Shown: positions 1 through 8,625, numbered from the stretch's first letter. The stretch is DNA of 64,000 nucleotides from Prado023 sp964418695 (GCA_964418695.1 CAYQMN010000003.1:124001-188000); one strand, 5' to 3'. The notes: generated by a model from the sequence alone, not told the origin. Numbers and translations are program-made.

Positions 1-1
1 C

Positions 2-1117
2 ATGGACGTCGTGGCCGAGGTCGACGACAAGCTCGTCGCCGAGGTGCTCGCGCTCATGACCGGCATCCCGGTGACCGACCTGTCAGAGGACGACGCCGCC
101 CGCCTGCTGCGCATGGAGGACGAGCTGCACAAGCGCGTCATCGGACAGCAGGACGCGATCCACGCGCTGAGCCAGGCGATCCGGCGCACCCGGGCCGGTC
201 TGAAGGACCCGAAGCGCCCCGGTGGGTCGTTCATCTTCGCCGGGCCCTCGGGCGTGGGCAAGACCGAGCTGTCCAAGACGCTGGCCGAGTTCCTGTTCGG
301 CGACGAGGACGCGCTGATCTCGCTGGACATGAGCGAGTTCTCCGAGAAGCACACCGCCTCGCGGCTGTTCGGCTCGCCGCCGGGATACGTCGGCTACGAG
401 GAGGGCGGCCAGCTCACCGAGAAGGTGCGTCGCCGGCCATTCTCCGTGGTCCTGTTCGACGAGGTCGAGAAGGCCCATCCGGACATCTTCAATTCGCTGC
501 TGCAGGTCCTGGAGGAGGGTCGGCTCACCGACGCTCAGGGCCGGGTGGTGGATTTCAAGAACACCGTCATCATCATGACCACGAACCTGGGTTCCCGGGA
601 CGTGAGCAAGGGCGTGATGCTCGGCTTCGCCGACGGGGACGACGACAACGAGTACGAGCGCATGAAGTCGAAGGTCCAGCAGGAGCTCAAGGCGCATTTC
701 CGCCCCGAGTTCCTCAACCGCATCGACGACATCGTGGTGTTCCATCAGCTCACCCGCTCCGAGATCATCCAGATCGTGGACCTGATGGCCGCGCACCTCG
801 ACGACCGGCTCAAGGAGCGCGACATGGGCATCGAGCTCACGCAGCCGGCCAAGGAGCTGCTCGCCGAGCGCGGCTACGACCCGGCTCTGGGCGCTCGCCC
901 GTTGCGCCGCACGATCCAGCGTGAGGTCGAGGACGCCCTGAGCGAGAAGATCCTGTTCGGCGAGCTGCGCCCGGGCCAGATCGTCGTGGTGGACGTCGAG
1001 GGTTCCGGGCCGGGTGCCAAGCTGGTCCTGTCCGGCACTGACAAGGTCGCTCTGCCTGACGCCCCGCCCATCGCCGCCGCCGACAGCGGCTCGCCGGACG
1101 CCGTCAACGAGTCCTGA
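2..1117 (+). CDS. clpC: ATP-dependent Clp protease ATP-binding subunit ClpC, C-terminal part (5' end outside window)
   Basis: Second AAA+ module of a ClpC-type Hsp100 unfoldase, which threads substrates into ClpP. Numbered from the first visible Met (internal, since the gene runs off the left edge): Walker A GPSGVGKT at 81-88, pore loop GYVGYE near 128-133, Walker B around LFDEVEKAH at 151-159, sensor 1 TTN near 193-195, an LGF tripeptide near 207-209 that fits the ClpP-docking loop, and a GARPLRR sensor-2 motif near the end. The C-terminal tail is Asp/Ala/Pro-rich. A strong hairpin follows the stop at once, so this is the end of its transcript. ClpC rather than ClpB because there is no ClpB-like middle coiled coil before the AAA2 module in the visible part and an LGF loop is present. 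Confidence 0.95.
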   Translation: MDVVAEVDDKLVAEVLALMTGIPVTDLSEDDAARLLRMEDELHKRVIGQQDAIHALSQAIRRTRAGLKDPKRPGGSFIFAGPSGVGKTELSKTLAEFLFGDEDALISLDMSEFSEKHTASRLFGSPPGYVGYEEGGQLTEKVRRRPFSVVLFDEVEKAHPDIFNSLLQVLEEGRLTDAQGRVVDFKNTVIIMTTNLGSRDVSKGVMLGFADGDDDNEYERMKSKVQQELKAHFRPEFLNRIDDIVVFHQLTRSEIIQIVDLMAAHLDDRLKERDMGIELTQPAKELLAERGYDPALGARPLRRTIQREVEDALSEKILFGELRPGQIVVVDVEGSGPGAKLVLSGTDKVALPDAPPIAAADSGSPDAVNES

Positions 1118-1137
1118 GCAACGGCCCTCCTGGCCAG

Positions 1138-1175
1138 TTCGGCCCCCTTCGGAAGCAATCCCGAAGGGGGCCGAA
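1138..1175 (+). terminator. Terminator hairpin after clpC
   Basis: Perfect 15-bp inverted repeat (1138-1152 with 1161-1175) around an 8-nt loop, 20 nt after the clpC stop. There is no T-tract, as is common in high-GC actinobacteria. Confidence 0.85.
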
Positions 1176-1218
1176 CCGGTCGTGGGCCCAGTCGAAGGTC
1201 TGAGACCCGCCCCTCGCC

Positions 1219-1237
1219 GGTCGAGCTTCTCGAGACC
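1219..1237. repeat. Dispersed 19-bp repeat GGTCGAGCnnnTCGAGACC, copy 1
   Basis: GGTCGAGCTTCTCGAGACC, an imperfect inverted repeat in the space between clpC and the methylase remnant. A shorter relative (GTCGAAGGTCTGAGACC) lies at 1191-1207. The same 19-mer recurs in four other intergenic regions of the window. Confidence 0.7.
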
Positions 1238-1270
1238 TCTCTTGGGTGGCTCGGACCCTAGCCCTGCGCC

Positions 1271-1289
1271 GTTCGAGCTTGTCGAGTCC
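1271..1289. repeat. Dispersed 19-bp repeat, copy 2
   Basis: GTTCGAGCTTGTCGAGTCC, two differences from the consensus. It is preceded by CCCTGCGCC, a flank shared with the copy at 55469, so the repeat unit may be longer than 19 bp. Confidence 0.6.
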
Positions 1290-1336
1290 GGGCGAGCGTG
1301 GCGACGTACTCGTCGTAGGTGGGGATCGGCATGGGG

Positions 1337-2400
1337 TCAGCGGGCGATGAAGATGTACTCGTCCACGAGCCGGCGCTTGGCCGACTGGTGGGTGCCGTAG
1401 TGGTACGTGTGCGGGATCGCTCGCACTTCGACGTCGCTCTTGACCTCTCGGAGCAGCGCGACGAGCGTGTCCATGTCCGGCAAGGCGTTGGAGCCGTACG
1501 ACAGCACGAGGGTGTCGGAGTCCTCGAACCTGCGGAAGGTCGAGCGGAAGGCATCCACGACTGTCCGCCGGTGGCTGAACCTGGTGTGCGGCTTCGGCAG
1601 CTTCTTGGAGTTGGTGTCAAGCATCAGGGCGTCCCCCTGCCAATACCGCGACAAGCCCTCCAAGAAGTGGAAGCGCTTGATGTAGCAGTTGTCGTCAGAG
1701 GGTGGGGCGTAGGGGGGATCGAGGTACACCAGGTCGTAGGGGCCCGGGTCCATCTCATCGGCTTCCTGCTGGGTGACACGCGCGCTCGCTCCATCGAACA
1801 CCGCTGCGTTGTACTTGGCGACCGCCTCGGCGAAGTGCTCGCGCATGGAGATCCGAAGATCGCGGCGCCCGTCGTCATAGCGACTCAGATCGCCGGTGAT
1901 GGTGAACACGCCGCGCGGCTGTTTGCGAGCCGCGGACAGCACCAGGGCGCTGATCGCGACTGCCCGCTTGTCCCCCTGCATGGTCGCGATGTGCGACCAG
2001 GCGCTGTCCAGGAAGGCGCGGTCGGCCGCGTCGTAGAACACGCCGTCGAACGTCCGACGGATGAAGTCGCGGTCATCGGCAGGCCCGCTTGTGATCGCCC
2101 GAACCTCACCGTCCGTGAGCTGGGTCCCTTGGTTCACCACCGTGGCGGCGGCCAGCCAGCCCGGGAACTCCAGCATGTCGTTCGCCGTGACCCGGAACCC
2201 CTGACGCTTCAACAGGTAGGAGATGACACCAGATCCGGAGAAGGCATCGAGCGCCGTCGAGCCGCCGACCTCTTCGAACACAGCAGCAAGCTGTGGACCA
2301 GCTTGTACTTGCTGCCCATGTACCGGATGCGGGGGTAGAGCGCCGCTACAGCGCCGGCCGCGTCCGACGCGACGCAGGGGTCTTCGAACAGGGCGGTCAT
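1337..2400 (-). pseudogene. D12-class DNA adenine N6-methyltransferase, frameshifted
   Basis: The main frame (1337-2281, 314 codons from a GTG) carries the SAM-binding motif DAFSGSGV and the catalytic motif LDPPYAPP of D12 (Dam/M.MboII-like) methylases. The family's N-terminal motif, here RIRYMGSKYKLVHSLL, is encoded just upstream in another frame whose natural ATG is at 2400 (MTALFEDP). The frames join near 2293-2300, where one base appears to be missing: reading resumes as LAAVFEEVGGST only after a shift. So this is either a real null allele, a sequencing error or programmed frameshifting. The GTG at 2281 would give a protein without the N-terminal SAM-pocket residues. No restriction endonuclease gene is recognisable beside it. 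AT content is somewhat higher than in neighbours, which fits horizontal acquisition. Confidence 0.75.
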
Positions 2401-2732
2401 GCCGTGATCCTGCCGGAGAGGCCTGGTGGACTGGGGCATTTGGCCGGTCAGACGCATGGTGGCTCCAACCCCGTCATGATCCCCGTCCTGCTCGCCCTGC
2501 CCGCCACGACCGTGAGCTTGTCCACGGCGAGCGGTGATTCCGCTGGGGCGGGCTGGGCGGGGTTCTTCTGCTGGTCGGTCACGGCTGGCACGGTAGGCCA
2601 GGGGTCTGACAGACACGATGCGAATGTCGGCGGCCAGGCCAGACCTCCCCGGGGCGCCCGCGATCGGCCAGTACCGCCCGTCGGGTGCGGGGTTGACCTG
2701 AGCACGGGTGCGCGGCGGTTACGGTGTGACCC
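2401..2732. other. Gene-poor interval
   Basis: No convincing gene. A 44-codon minus-strand frame (2582-2448, GTG start, beginning VTDQQKNPAQ) ends in an overlap with a possible earlier methylase start (MRLTGQ), so a short leader gene is possible but matches nothing I know. The right end holds the promoter of the next gene. Confidence 0.4.
2720..2725 (+). promoter_or_regulatory. -10 box (TACGGT) of a leaderless transcript
   Basis: TACGGT ends 7 nt before the GTG at 2733, so transcription probably starts at the start codon. Confidence 0.6.
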
Positions 2733-3344
2733 GTGAGCTCGGTCATCAATCCCGTCGGTCCCGAGGAGTCCAGCACGTACTGGCGCCGCCGGGCGATCGT
2801 CCTCGTGGCCCTGCTCGTGCTGCTCGTCGCCGGGTTCCTGGTGGGGCGCGCGCTGCTCGGGGGCGACGACCAGGGCGCCACGCCGTCACCCACTGGCTCT
2901 CAGACGCCGGGGGCGGGCGAGTCGACCCCGGACCCCGCGGCCTCGGCCGGCGGAGTGCCCGCGTGCGCAGAGTCCGCGATCTCGGTGACGGCCGCTCCCG
3001 CCGCGGCGTCCACGAAGGTCGGTGCGGGCATGAAGCTGACCATGACGATCGAGAACACGGGCAAGACCGCGTGCTCCCGGGACGTCGGGGCCGCCGCGAA
3101 CGAGCTGCAGGTCACCTCGGGGTCGGTCCTGGTGTGGTCCTCGGACTTCTGCCTGGCGCCCGGCGAGGCCGACGTGGCGGTCATCGACCCGGGTCAGCAG
3201 TACTCGTCCACCGTGGACTGGCCGGGGACGGTGGTGAGTGAGGAGTGCCCCTCCAGCCCGCCGAACGCCGAGGCCGGTGCCTACAAGGTGACGGGCCGCA
3301 ACGGCGACATCACGAGCCAGCCGGTCACGTTCGAGGTCAAGTAG
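2733..3344 (+). CDS. Membrane-anchored extracytoplasmic protein of unknown function
   Basis: 203 aa. A short basic N-terminus (WRRR) precedes one hydrophobic segment (about residues 21-42), then a Pro/Ser/Thr/Gly-rich linker (about 47-73) and a roughly 125-residue domain with four cysteines (CAESA, TACSRD, DFCLAP, SEECPS) that probably form two disulfides outside the cell. The pattern KLTMTIENTGKTAC resembles immunoglobulin-like DUF4232-type beta domains, but this is a guess from pattern. The gene converges on disA. In mycobacteria a membrane protein (Rv3587c) also lies next to disA/radA, so the association may be old. Start chosen because a TACGGT box lies 7 nt before the GTG. Confidence 0.75.
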   Translation: MSSVINPVGPEESSTYWRRRAIVLVALLVLLVAGFLVGRALLGGDDQGATPSPTGSQTPGAGESTPDPAASAGGVPACAESAISVTAAPAAASTKVGAGMKLTMTIENTGKTACSRDVGAAANELQVTSGSVLVWSSDFCLAPGEADVAVIDPGQQYSSTVDWPGTVVSEECPSSPPNAEAGAYKVTGRNGDITSQPVTFEVK

Positions 3345-3470
3345 CTGCGCCGGCTGCGCGTCCTCCTGCATGGGAACGTCGGAAGCATGACGCCTGATGG
3401 GACGGCGAGTTGCTCTACGACGTGGCCCTGCGGATGAGGGTCGTTCTCGTGACCAGACCCGTTCTCGTGA

Positions 3471-4550
3471 CTAGACGTACCGCTCCAGGATCGAGGACTC
3501 GGCCAGGCGGGTGAGGCCCTCGCGCAGGTAGCGGGCGCGGTTCTCGCCGATCCCCTCGACCTCCTGCAGGTCGTCCACCGACGCACCCAAGATCGCCTGC
3601 AGGCCGCCGAAGTGCTCGACCACGCGCTCCCGCACGACCTCGGGCACGCGCGGCACCCGGGCGAGCAGGCGGTGTCCGCGGGCGCTGACGTTGTCCTCCA
3701 GCGGGTCCGGGCCGGCGTAGCCCAGGGCGCGCGAGATGGTCGTGAGGTCCAGCAGGTCGCCTGGTCCCAGCTGGTCCAGGGACGCCATCACTTTGGCCGG
3801 CGTGCGGCTCTTGCGGCCGTGGCTCTTCTCGGGCAGGTAGTCGCGCACGAGCAGCTCGCGGTCGGTCTCCACGCCGGCGACCAGCTCGGCCAGCTGGAGG
3901 GAGACCAGCCGCCCGTCGGTGCCCAGCTCCAGCAGGTAGGCGTGGATCTCCGAGGCGATGTGGCGGACCATCTCCAGGCGCTGCAGCGTGCCGCACACGT
4001 CCCGCACGGTGACCAGGTCCTCGATCTCCAGCGCCGACAGGCTGTGGGTGACCTCGTCGCGGCGCTGGGTGTACCGCTCCAGCGTGGCCAGGGCCTGGTT
4101 GGCCCGGGACAGCACGGCCGCCGGGTCCTCCAGGACGTAGCGCCGGCCACGCAGGTAGAGGGCGATGATGTGCATCGACTTGCTCACGCTGATGACCGGA
4201 TAGCCGGTCTGGCGGGCGACCCGGTCGGCGGTGCGGTGCCGGGTGCCGGTCTCGCTGGTGGGGATGGCCGGGTCGGGTACCAGCTGGGTTGCCGCCCGCA
4301 CGATGCGCGAGGTGGCCGAGTCGATGACGATCGCCCCGTCCATCTTGCTCAGCTCGCGCAGCCGGGTGGCGGTGAAGTCGATGTCCAGCGGGAAGCCCCC
4401 GGAGCTGATCTCGTCGATGCCGTCGTCCAGCGCCAGCACGATCAGGGCGCCGGTGCGCCCGCGCAGAATCCGCTCGAGCCCGTCGCGCAGCTCGGTGCCC
4501 GGAGCCACTCGGACGAGCGCCGCTGCCAGCTCGGCATCGACTCCCGCCAT
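3471..4550 (-). CDS. disA: DNA integrity scanning diadenylate cyclase DisA
   Basis: Makes cyclic di-AMP from two ATP and scans DNA for branched structures. 359 aa, close to the usual 355-360. The N-terminal DAC domain has the DGA motif at 71-73 and the RHR motif at 104-106 (GTRHRTAD), both needed for catalysis. The central helical linker follows, and a C-terminal helix-hairpin-helix region contains VEGIGENRARYLREGL. Start at ATG 4550 is preceded by GGGAGGGG, and a TACACT -10 box sits at 4577-4582 on the minus strand. It is divergent from radA, which is known to modulate DisA. A Ktr-type K+ uptake pair, the usual c-di-AMP target, is 8 kb away. Confidence 0.97.
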   Translation of the reverse strand: MAGVDAELAAALVRVAPGTELRDGLERILRGRTGALIVLALDDGIDEISSGGFPLDIDFTATRLRELSKMDGAIVIDSATSRIVRAATQLVPDPAIPTSETGTRHRTADRVARQTGYPVISVSKSMHIIALYLRGRRYVLEDPAAVLSRANQALATLERYTQRRDEVTHSLSALEIEDLVTVRDVCGTLQRLEMVRHIASEIHAYLLELGTDGRLVSLQLAELVAGVETDRELLVRDYLPEKSHGRKSRTPAKVMASLDQLGPGDLLDLTTISRALGYAGPDPLEDNVSARGHRLLARVPRVPEVVRERVVEHFGGLQAILGASVDDLQEVEGIGENRARYLREGLTRLAESSILERYV

Positions 4551-4787
4551 GGCACGCCCCTCCCTCGTGGCTTGAGAGTGTAGGGGAGCAGCAGGCCCAG
4601 GCACCGGGACAGCGAGCGACGGGGCCTCGCCCGGGCTGCCGGAGCCGGGTCGTTCGCGTGCAGGCCGGTGCCCCGGTGCGGACCCGGGGGCGTGGCTCGG
4701 GCTCGCGATGTCGGACCCCCCGGCTACGGTCGCCTTCATCGACAGCGGCTGCCGGAGTCCTCGACCGCGCCGCGGGGGAGGAGCGAC

Positions 4788-6209
4788 ATGGCGAGCACGA
4801 GCCCCAAGGCGGCCTTCCGCTGCGGTGAGTGCGGCTGGCAGGCCAGCAAGTGGGTCGGCCGATGCGGGCAGTGCCAGGCGTGGGGAACCGTCGCCGAGTT
4901 GGCGGCCGGTCCCTCGCGCGCGCCCGTGGCCGGCCCGGTCAGCGCGGCGGCCCAGCCCATGACCCAGATTGACCTGGCCCGCGCGAACGCCTCGCCGACC
5001 GGCATCGGCGAGCTCGACCGGGTGCTGGGCGGTGGCCTGGTGCCCGGGGCGGTGGTGCTCCTGGCGGGCGAGCCCGGTGTGGGCAAGTCGACCCTGCTGC
5101 TGCAGATGGCCGCCTCGATCGCCTTGAGCGGCGGTCGTGCGCTCTACGTCACCGGCGAGGAGAGCGTCGAGCAGGTCCGCGCCCGGGCCGAGCGGGTCGG
5201 CGCGGTGCACCCCGAGGTGCTGCTCGCCGCCGAGGTGGAGGTGAGCGCGGTGGCCGGTCACGCAGAGGCCGTCGCGCCCGACGTGCTGGTCGTGGACTCG
5301 ATCCAGACGATGGTCACCGCAGGCGTCGAGGGAGTGACCTCCGGCGTCAGTCAGGTGCGCGAGGCGGCGGCCGGGATCATCCGGCTGGCCAAGCAGCGCG
5401 GGATGGCCTGCATCCTGGTCGGTCACGTCACCAAGGACGGCAGCATCGCTGGGCCGCGGACGCTGGAGCATCTGGTCGACGTGGTCCTGTCCTTCGAGGG
5501 CGACCGGCACGCACGGCTGCGGATGGTGCGCTCGGTGAAGAACCGCTACGGCCCGACCGACGAGGTCGGCTGCTTCGAGCTGGCGGAGGAGGGGCTGATC
5601 GGGCTGCCCGATCCCAGCGGGCTGTTCGTCTCCGAGCGGACCCAGCCGGTCACTGGCACCTGCCTGACGGTCACGCTGGAGGGCCGTCGCCCGCTGCTGA
5701 CCGAGATCCAGGCCCTGGCGGTGCCGTGTGCCGGCTCCGGACCGCGGCGCACCACCTCGGGGATGGACGGCTCGCGGATCGCCCTGGTGCTGGCGGTTCT
5801 CGAGCGCCGGGAGTCGATCCCGATCTCCCGGGTCGACACCTACGTGGCGCCCGTGGGCGGTGCTCGTCTGACCGAGCCGGCGGCCGACCTGGCCGTCGCG
5901 ATCGCGGTGAACGGCTCGGTCCAGGACCTGGCCGTGCCCATGGGCTGGGTGGCCATCGCCGAGGTGGGGCTGTCCGGCGACCTGCGCAGCGTCAGCGGCG
6001 CCAAGCAGCGAGTTGCGGAGGCCGTGCGGCTGGGGATGACCGACGTGCTGCTCTCCCCGCGTGACGCCCAGCTGCTGGGGAAGGTGCCGATCCGGGTCCA
6101 TCCGGCGGCCGATCTGGGCACCGCGCTGCGCATCGTCCGCTGGACCGACCCGGCCCTGAGCGGCCCACGACAGGCGGGGCCGCGCGCGCTGACCCTGGTG
6201 CGCGACTGA
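4788..6209 (+). CDS. radA: DNA repair protein RadA
   Basis: RecA-like branch-migration helicase of recombination. 473 aa in the usual order: a four-cysteine zinc finger (C12, C15, C26, C29), Walker A GEPGVGKS at 94-101, Walker B LVVDS near 167-171, the RadA-specific KNRYG motif at 251-255, and a C-terminal Lon-protease-like domain without catalytic residues. ATG 4788 was chosen because it starts directly before the zinc finger and has GGGGGAGGAG ahead of it. A TACGGT box at 4725-4730 suggests a leader of about 50 nt. Divergent from disA across 237 bp. Confidence 0.97.
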   Translation: MASTSPKAAFRCGECGWQASKWVGRCGQCQAWGTVAELAAGPSRAPVAGPVSAAAQPMTQIDLARANASPTGIGELDRVLGGGLVPGAVVLLAGEPGVGKSTLLLQMAASIALSGGRALYVTGEESVEQVRARAERVGAVHPEVLLAAEVEVSAVAGHAEAVAPDVLVVDSIQTMVTAGVEGVTSGVSQVREAAAGIIRLAKQRGMACILVGHVTKDGSIAGPRTLEHLVDVVLSFEGDRHARLRMVRSVKNRYGPTDEVGCFELAEEGLIGLPDPSGLFVSERTQPVTGTCLTVTLEGRRPLLTEIQALAVPCAGSGPRRTTSGMDGSRIALVLAVLERRESIPISRVDTYVAPVGGARLTEPAADLAVAIAVNGSVQDLAVPMGWVAIAEVGLSGDLRSVSGAKQRVAEAVRLGMTDVLLSPRDAQLLGKVPIRVHPAADLGTALRIVRWTDPALSGPRQAGPRALTLVRD

Positions 6210-6257
6210 CGGTGGCGAGACGCTGACGCTGACAGTGGTGAGCAGCTGACGGTGGTG
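6203..6257. repeat. Three short direct repeats at the radA 3' end
   Basis: CTGACGGTGGCGAG, CTGACAGTGGTGAG and CTGACGGTGGTGAG occur within 55 bp across and after the radA stop codon. Probably slippage-derived; no function is evident. Confidence 0.5.
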
Positions 6258-6269
6258 AGTCCTGCTCGG

Positions 6270-7064
6270 CTAGCGACGCGGAGCGGGGTCGGCCGGATGC
6301 GGGGCCAGGCCGGTCAGCGGGAGCCGGCGGCGCACGAGTGCGGCCAGTGCCTGCTCGCGGGCCTGGCAGTGCTCGACCAGCACGTCGTAGGCGGCCTGAC
6401 CCATGAGGGCGACCAGCTCGTCCCGGCTCGAGACGTACACCGGCTCCCGACCGTGGTGGGCCTCGGTCGCCGTCGTGCAGTACCAGTCGAGGTCGTGGCC
6501 GCCCTCGCCCCATCCGCGCCGGTCGAACTCGCCGATCTCCACCACCTGGGCCGTCGATCCGTCCGGCCGCGTCACGTCCGCGTAGCTGCGCCGGATCGGG
6601 AGCTGCCAGCAGACCTCGGGCTTGGTCTCGGTGATCGGCTCTCCCAGGTCGCGGGCCAGCACATGCAGGGCGCAACCGGGCCCACCTGCGAAGCCGGGCC
6701 GGTTGAGGAAGATGCAGGCGCCGTCTACGACCCGGGTCTTCGGCTCCCCCTCGGCATCCCGGTCGCTGACGCCCTGCGCCATCCCCTCGGCGCGGTGCTG
6801 CCAGCCGGCGTCGTCGAGCTGCCGAGCCCAGCGCTCGGTACGCGCCTGGTCCTCGGCGTCGGCATAGTGGGCGCCCAGCGTGCAGCAGCCGTCGTCCGGC
6901 CGATCCGCGTAGATGCCCAGGCAGCCGGCACCGAAGATGCACGTCCAGCGGGAGGTCAGCCAGGTCAGGTCGGCGCGAAAGACGACATCGGGGTCGCGGC
7001 CGGTGTCCTGCGGATCGGGGAACTCGACCCAGTGTCGCGCACCGCCGAGGGGAAGCTCCGCCAC
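6270..7064 (-). CDS. Conserved cysteine-rich protein of unknown function
   Basis: 264 aa, soluble, no signal peptide or membrane segment. Cysteines cluster early (TCIFGAGC, then DGCC about 12 residues later), with further single Cys in ACIFLNR, PGCALH, EVCWQLP and DWYCTT. This spacing would suit a metal or Fe-S site and recalls YkgJ/DUF3109-type cysteine-cluster proteins, but I cannot assign a family with certainty. Strongly conserved-looking stretches such as LTWLTSRWTCIFG suggest a real family. Start GTG 7064 is set by a TACGCT box 7 nt upstream. It shares a 72-bp divergent promoter region with the next gene. Confidence 0.8.
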   Translation of the reverse strand: MAELPLGGARHWVEFPDPQDTGRDPDVVFRADLTWLTSRWTCIFGAGCLGIYADRPDDGCCTLGAHYADAEDQARTERWARQLDDAGWQHRAEGMAQGVSDRDAEGEPKTRVVDGACIFLNRPGFAGGPGCALHVLARDLGEPITETKPEVCWQLPIRRSYADVTRPDGSTAQVVEIGEFDRRGWGEGGHDLDWYCTTATEAHHGREPVYVSSRDELVALMGQAAYDVLVEHCQAREQALAALVRRRLPLTGLAPHPADPAPRR

Positions 7065-7071
7065 GGGCGTC

Positions 7072-7077
7072 AGCGTA
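7072..7077 (-). promoter_or_regulatory. -10 box (TACGCT), leaderless, for the Cys-rich protein
   Basis: Minus-strand TACGCT ends 7 nt before the GTG at 7064. It is back to back with the box at 7125. Confidence 0.65.
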
Positions 7078-7124
7078 GGGCCATCGGCTGGTCGGGCCGC
7101 CGTGTCCGAGGGGTCTGTTGGACC

Positions 7125-7130
7125 TACGCT
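7125..7130 (+). promoter_or_regulatory. -10 box (TACGCT), leaderless, for the TIM-barrel gene
   Basis: TACGCT ends 6 nt before the GTG at 7137. Confidence 0.65.
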
Positions 7131-7136
7131 GAGCCC

Positions 7137-8558
7137 GTGGACGACCAGCAGCACCAGCCGGGAGGCTCCGAAGCCCACGACCCGGCCACGCCTGGCGACT
7201 CCCCACCGCCCGATTCGCCGTCCGGCGGCGAGCCCGCCGGGCCGGCTGCGGGCGGCAGCGGCCCGAGCAGCCCGGAGTCCCAGGGCGGCTCGGCCACCGA
7301 GGCCGAGGGGGGAGCGCCGGCGGACTCGTCGTCCGGCCCGAGCAAGCGTCCCGTGCGCCGGCCACGCACCGTGGTGAAGAAGGTCGCGGCAAAGACCTCC
7401 CGGGCTCGCAAGGCAGCGTCGCCAGCTCGCGGGAACGCCGAGCCCGTATCCCCAGGCGACTCCGAGACCGAGGGCAAGGCCGATGCGGGTGGCGACGTCG
7501 CGCCCGAGCCCCCGGCCCCCCGTCCGGCCCGGCCGGCGCGTCGGCGCAAGACCGCCGCACCGGCCGCGCTCGGGACTCCGAGCGAGTCCGCTTCTCCGAC
7601 TCCGAGCGAGTCCTCGACCCCGACCCCGAGCGCGGCCGATCAACCACCGGAGGCGACCGCCCCGCGACCGCGCAAGCGCAGGGCCCGCGCGGGGATCCGC
7701 ACCTCGCCGCGCTCGCGACCGTCTGCGGTCCGGGTGCCCACTGCGAAGGTGACCCTGTCCACCGCCTCGGTCTACCCGGAGTCGGTGGCTTCGGCCTTCG
7801 AGATCGCCGGCCGGCTGGGCTACGACGGCATCGAGCTCATGGTCTTCACCGACACCGTCAGCCAGGACCCGGATGCGGTCCGCAAGCTCTCCGACCACTA
7901 CGGCGTGCCGGTGCTCTCGGTGCACTCGCCCTGCCTGCTGGTCACGCAGCGGGTCTGGACCACCGACGCCTGGGAGAAGCTGCGGCGCTCCCAGGACGCG
8001 GCCGAGAAGCTGGGCGCCAGCACGATCGTGGTCCATCCGGCGTTCCGCTGGCAGCGCGACTACGCCCGGGAGTTCATCGAGGGCCTGGCCCGCATGCGCG
8101 AGGAGACCGAGGTGGTCTTCGCCGTGGAGAACATGTACCCGTGGCGAGCCCGCACGCGGGAGTTCGCCGCCTACGCGCCGGGCTGGGATCCGCGCAACGA
8201 GGACTACCCGAGCGTGACCCTGGACCTGTCCCACACGGCGGTCTCGGGCACCGACGCGATGGCGATGGCGACCGACCTGGGGGATCGGCTCGCGCACATC
8301 CACCTGGCCGACGGCACCGGCCTGGCCCGCGACGAGCACCTGGTCCCCGGGCGCGGCACGCAGGCGTGTGCCGAGCTGCTGGAGAGCCTGGCGGCGGGCG
8401 GCTTCACCGGCCAGATCGCGGTCGAGGTGAGCACGCGCAAGGCCGCCAACCGGGCGGAGCGCGAGGCGGACCTCGCCGAGGCGCTGGCGTTCGCCCGCCT
8501 GCACCTGGCCGCCCCGCTGTCCGGAGCAGCCGCACCCGTGGGGTCGGACCCGGCCTGA
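7137..8558 (+). CDS. Sugar phosphate isomerase/epimerase-like TIM barrel with long basic, low-complexity N-terminus
   Basis: 473 aa. Residues 1 to about 200 are Pro/Ser/Gly/Ala-rich and include histone-H1-like basic patches (TVVKKVAAKTSRARKAAS, then RPARRRKTAAPAA and PRKRRARAG). The remaining 270 residues form an AP-endonuclease-2/xylose-isomerase-type barrel: VTLSTASVYPES strand 1, GYDGIELMVF, VLSVHSP, STIVVHPAF, VVFAVENMYP, VTLDLSHTA, AHIHLADG and IAVEVSTR, with His/Glu/Asp at the usual metal positions. Orthologues sit near proC in mycobacteria (Rv0498) without such a tail as far as I recall. GTG 7137 has a TACGCT box 6 nt upstream; a later start near 7735 would remove the tail. Substrate unknown. 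Confidence 0.85.
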   Translation: MDDQQHQPGGSEAHDPATPGDSPPPDSPSGGEPAGPAAGGSGPSSPESQGGSATEAEGGAPADSSSGPSKRPVRRPRTVVKKVAAKTSRARKAASPARGNAEPVSPGDSETEGKADAGGDVAPEPPAPRPARPARRRKTAAPAALGTPSESASPTPSESSTPTPSAADQPPEATAPRPRKRRARAGIRTSPRSRPSAVRVPTAKVTLSTASVYPESVASAFEIAGRLGYDGIELMVFTDTVSQDPDAVRKLSDHYGVPVLSVHSPCLLVTQRVWTTDAWEKLRRSQDAAEKLGASTIVVHPAFRWQRDYAREFIEGLARMREETEVVFAVENMYPWRARTREFAAYAPGWDPRNEDYPSVTLDLSHTAVSGTDAMAMATDLGDRLAHIHLADGTGLARDEHLVPGRGTQACAELLESLAAGGFTGQIAVEVSTRKAANRAEREADLAEALAFARLHLAAPLSGAAAPVGSDPA

Positions 8559-8574
8559 TCCGGGGGCTGGGCGC

Positions 8575-8625
8575 GAGTTGGTAGTGAATCTGGCCAACTC
8601 AGTTGGCCAGATTCACTACCAACTC
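8575..8625. terminator. 51-bp perfect palindrome (probable bidirectional terminator or operator)
   Basis: 8575-8599 is the exact reverse complement of 8601-8625, with one centre base. It starts 16 nt after the TIM-barrel stop and ends 70 nt before the -10 box of the TetR gene. It is more AT-rich than its surroundings. Confidence 0.75.

Noticed and set aside
2448..2582. 44-codon minus-strand frame before the methylase
   Set aside because: No ribosome-binding site or recognisable family, and the downstream methylase start is itself uncertain.
4551..6101. Upstream extension of the disA frame across radA
   Set aside because: The extension is antisense to radA; DisA homology and a good ribosome-binding site begin at 4550.
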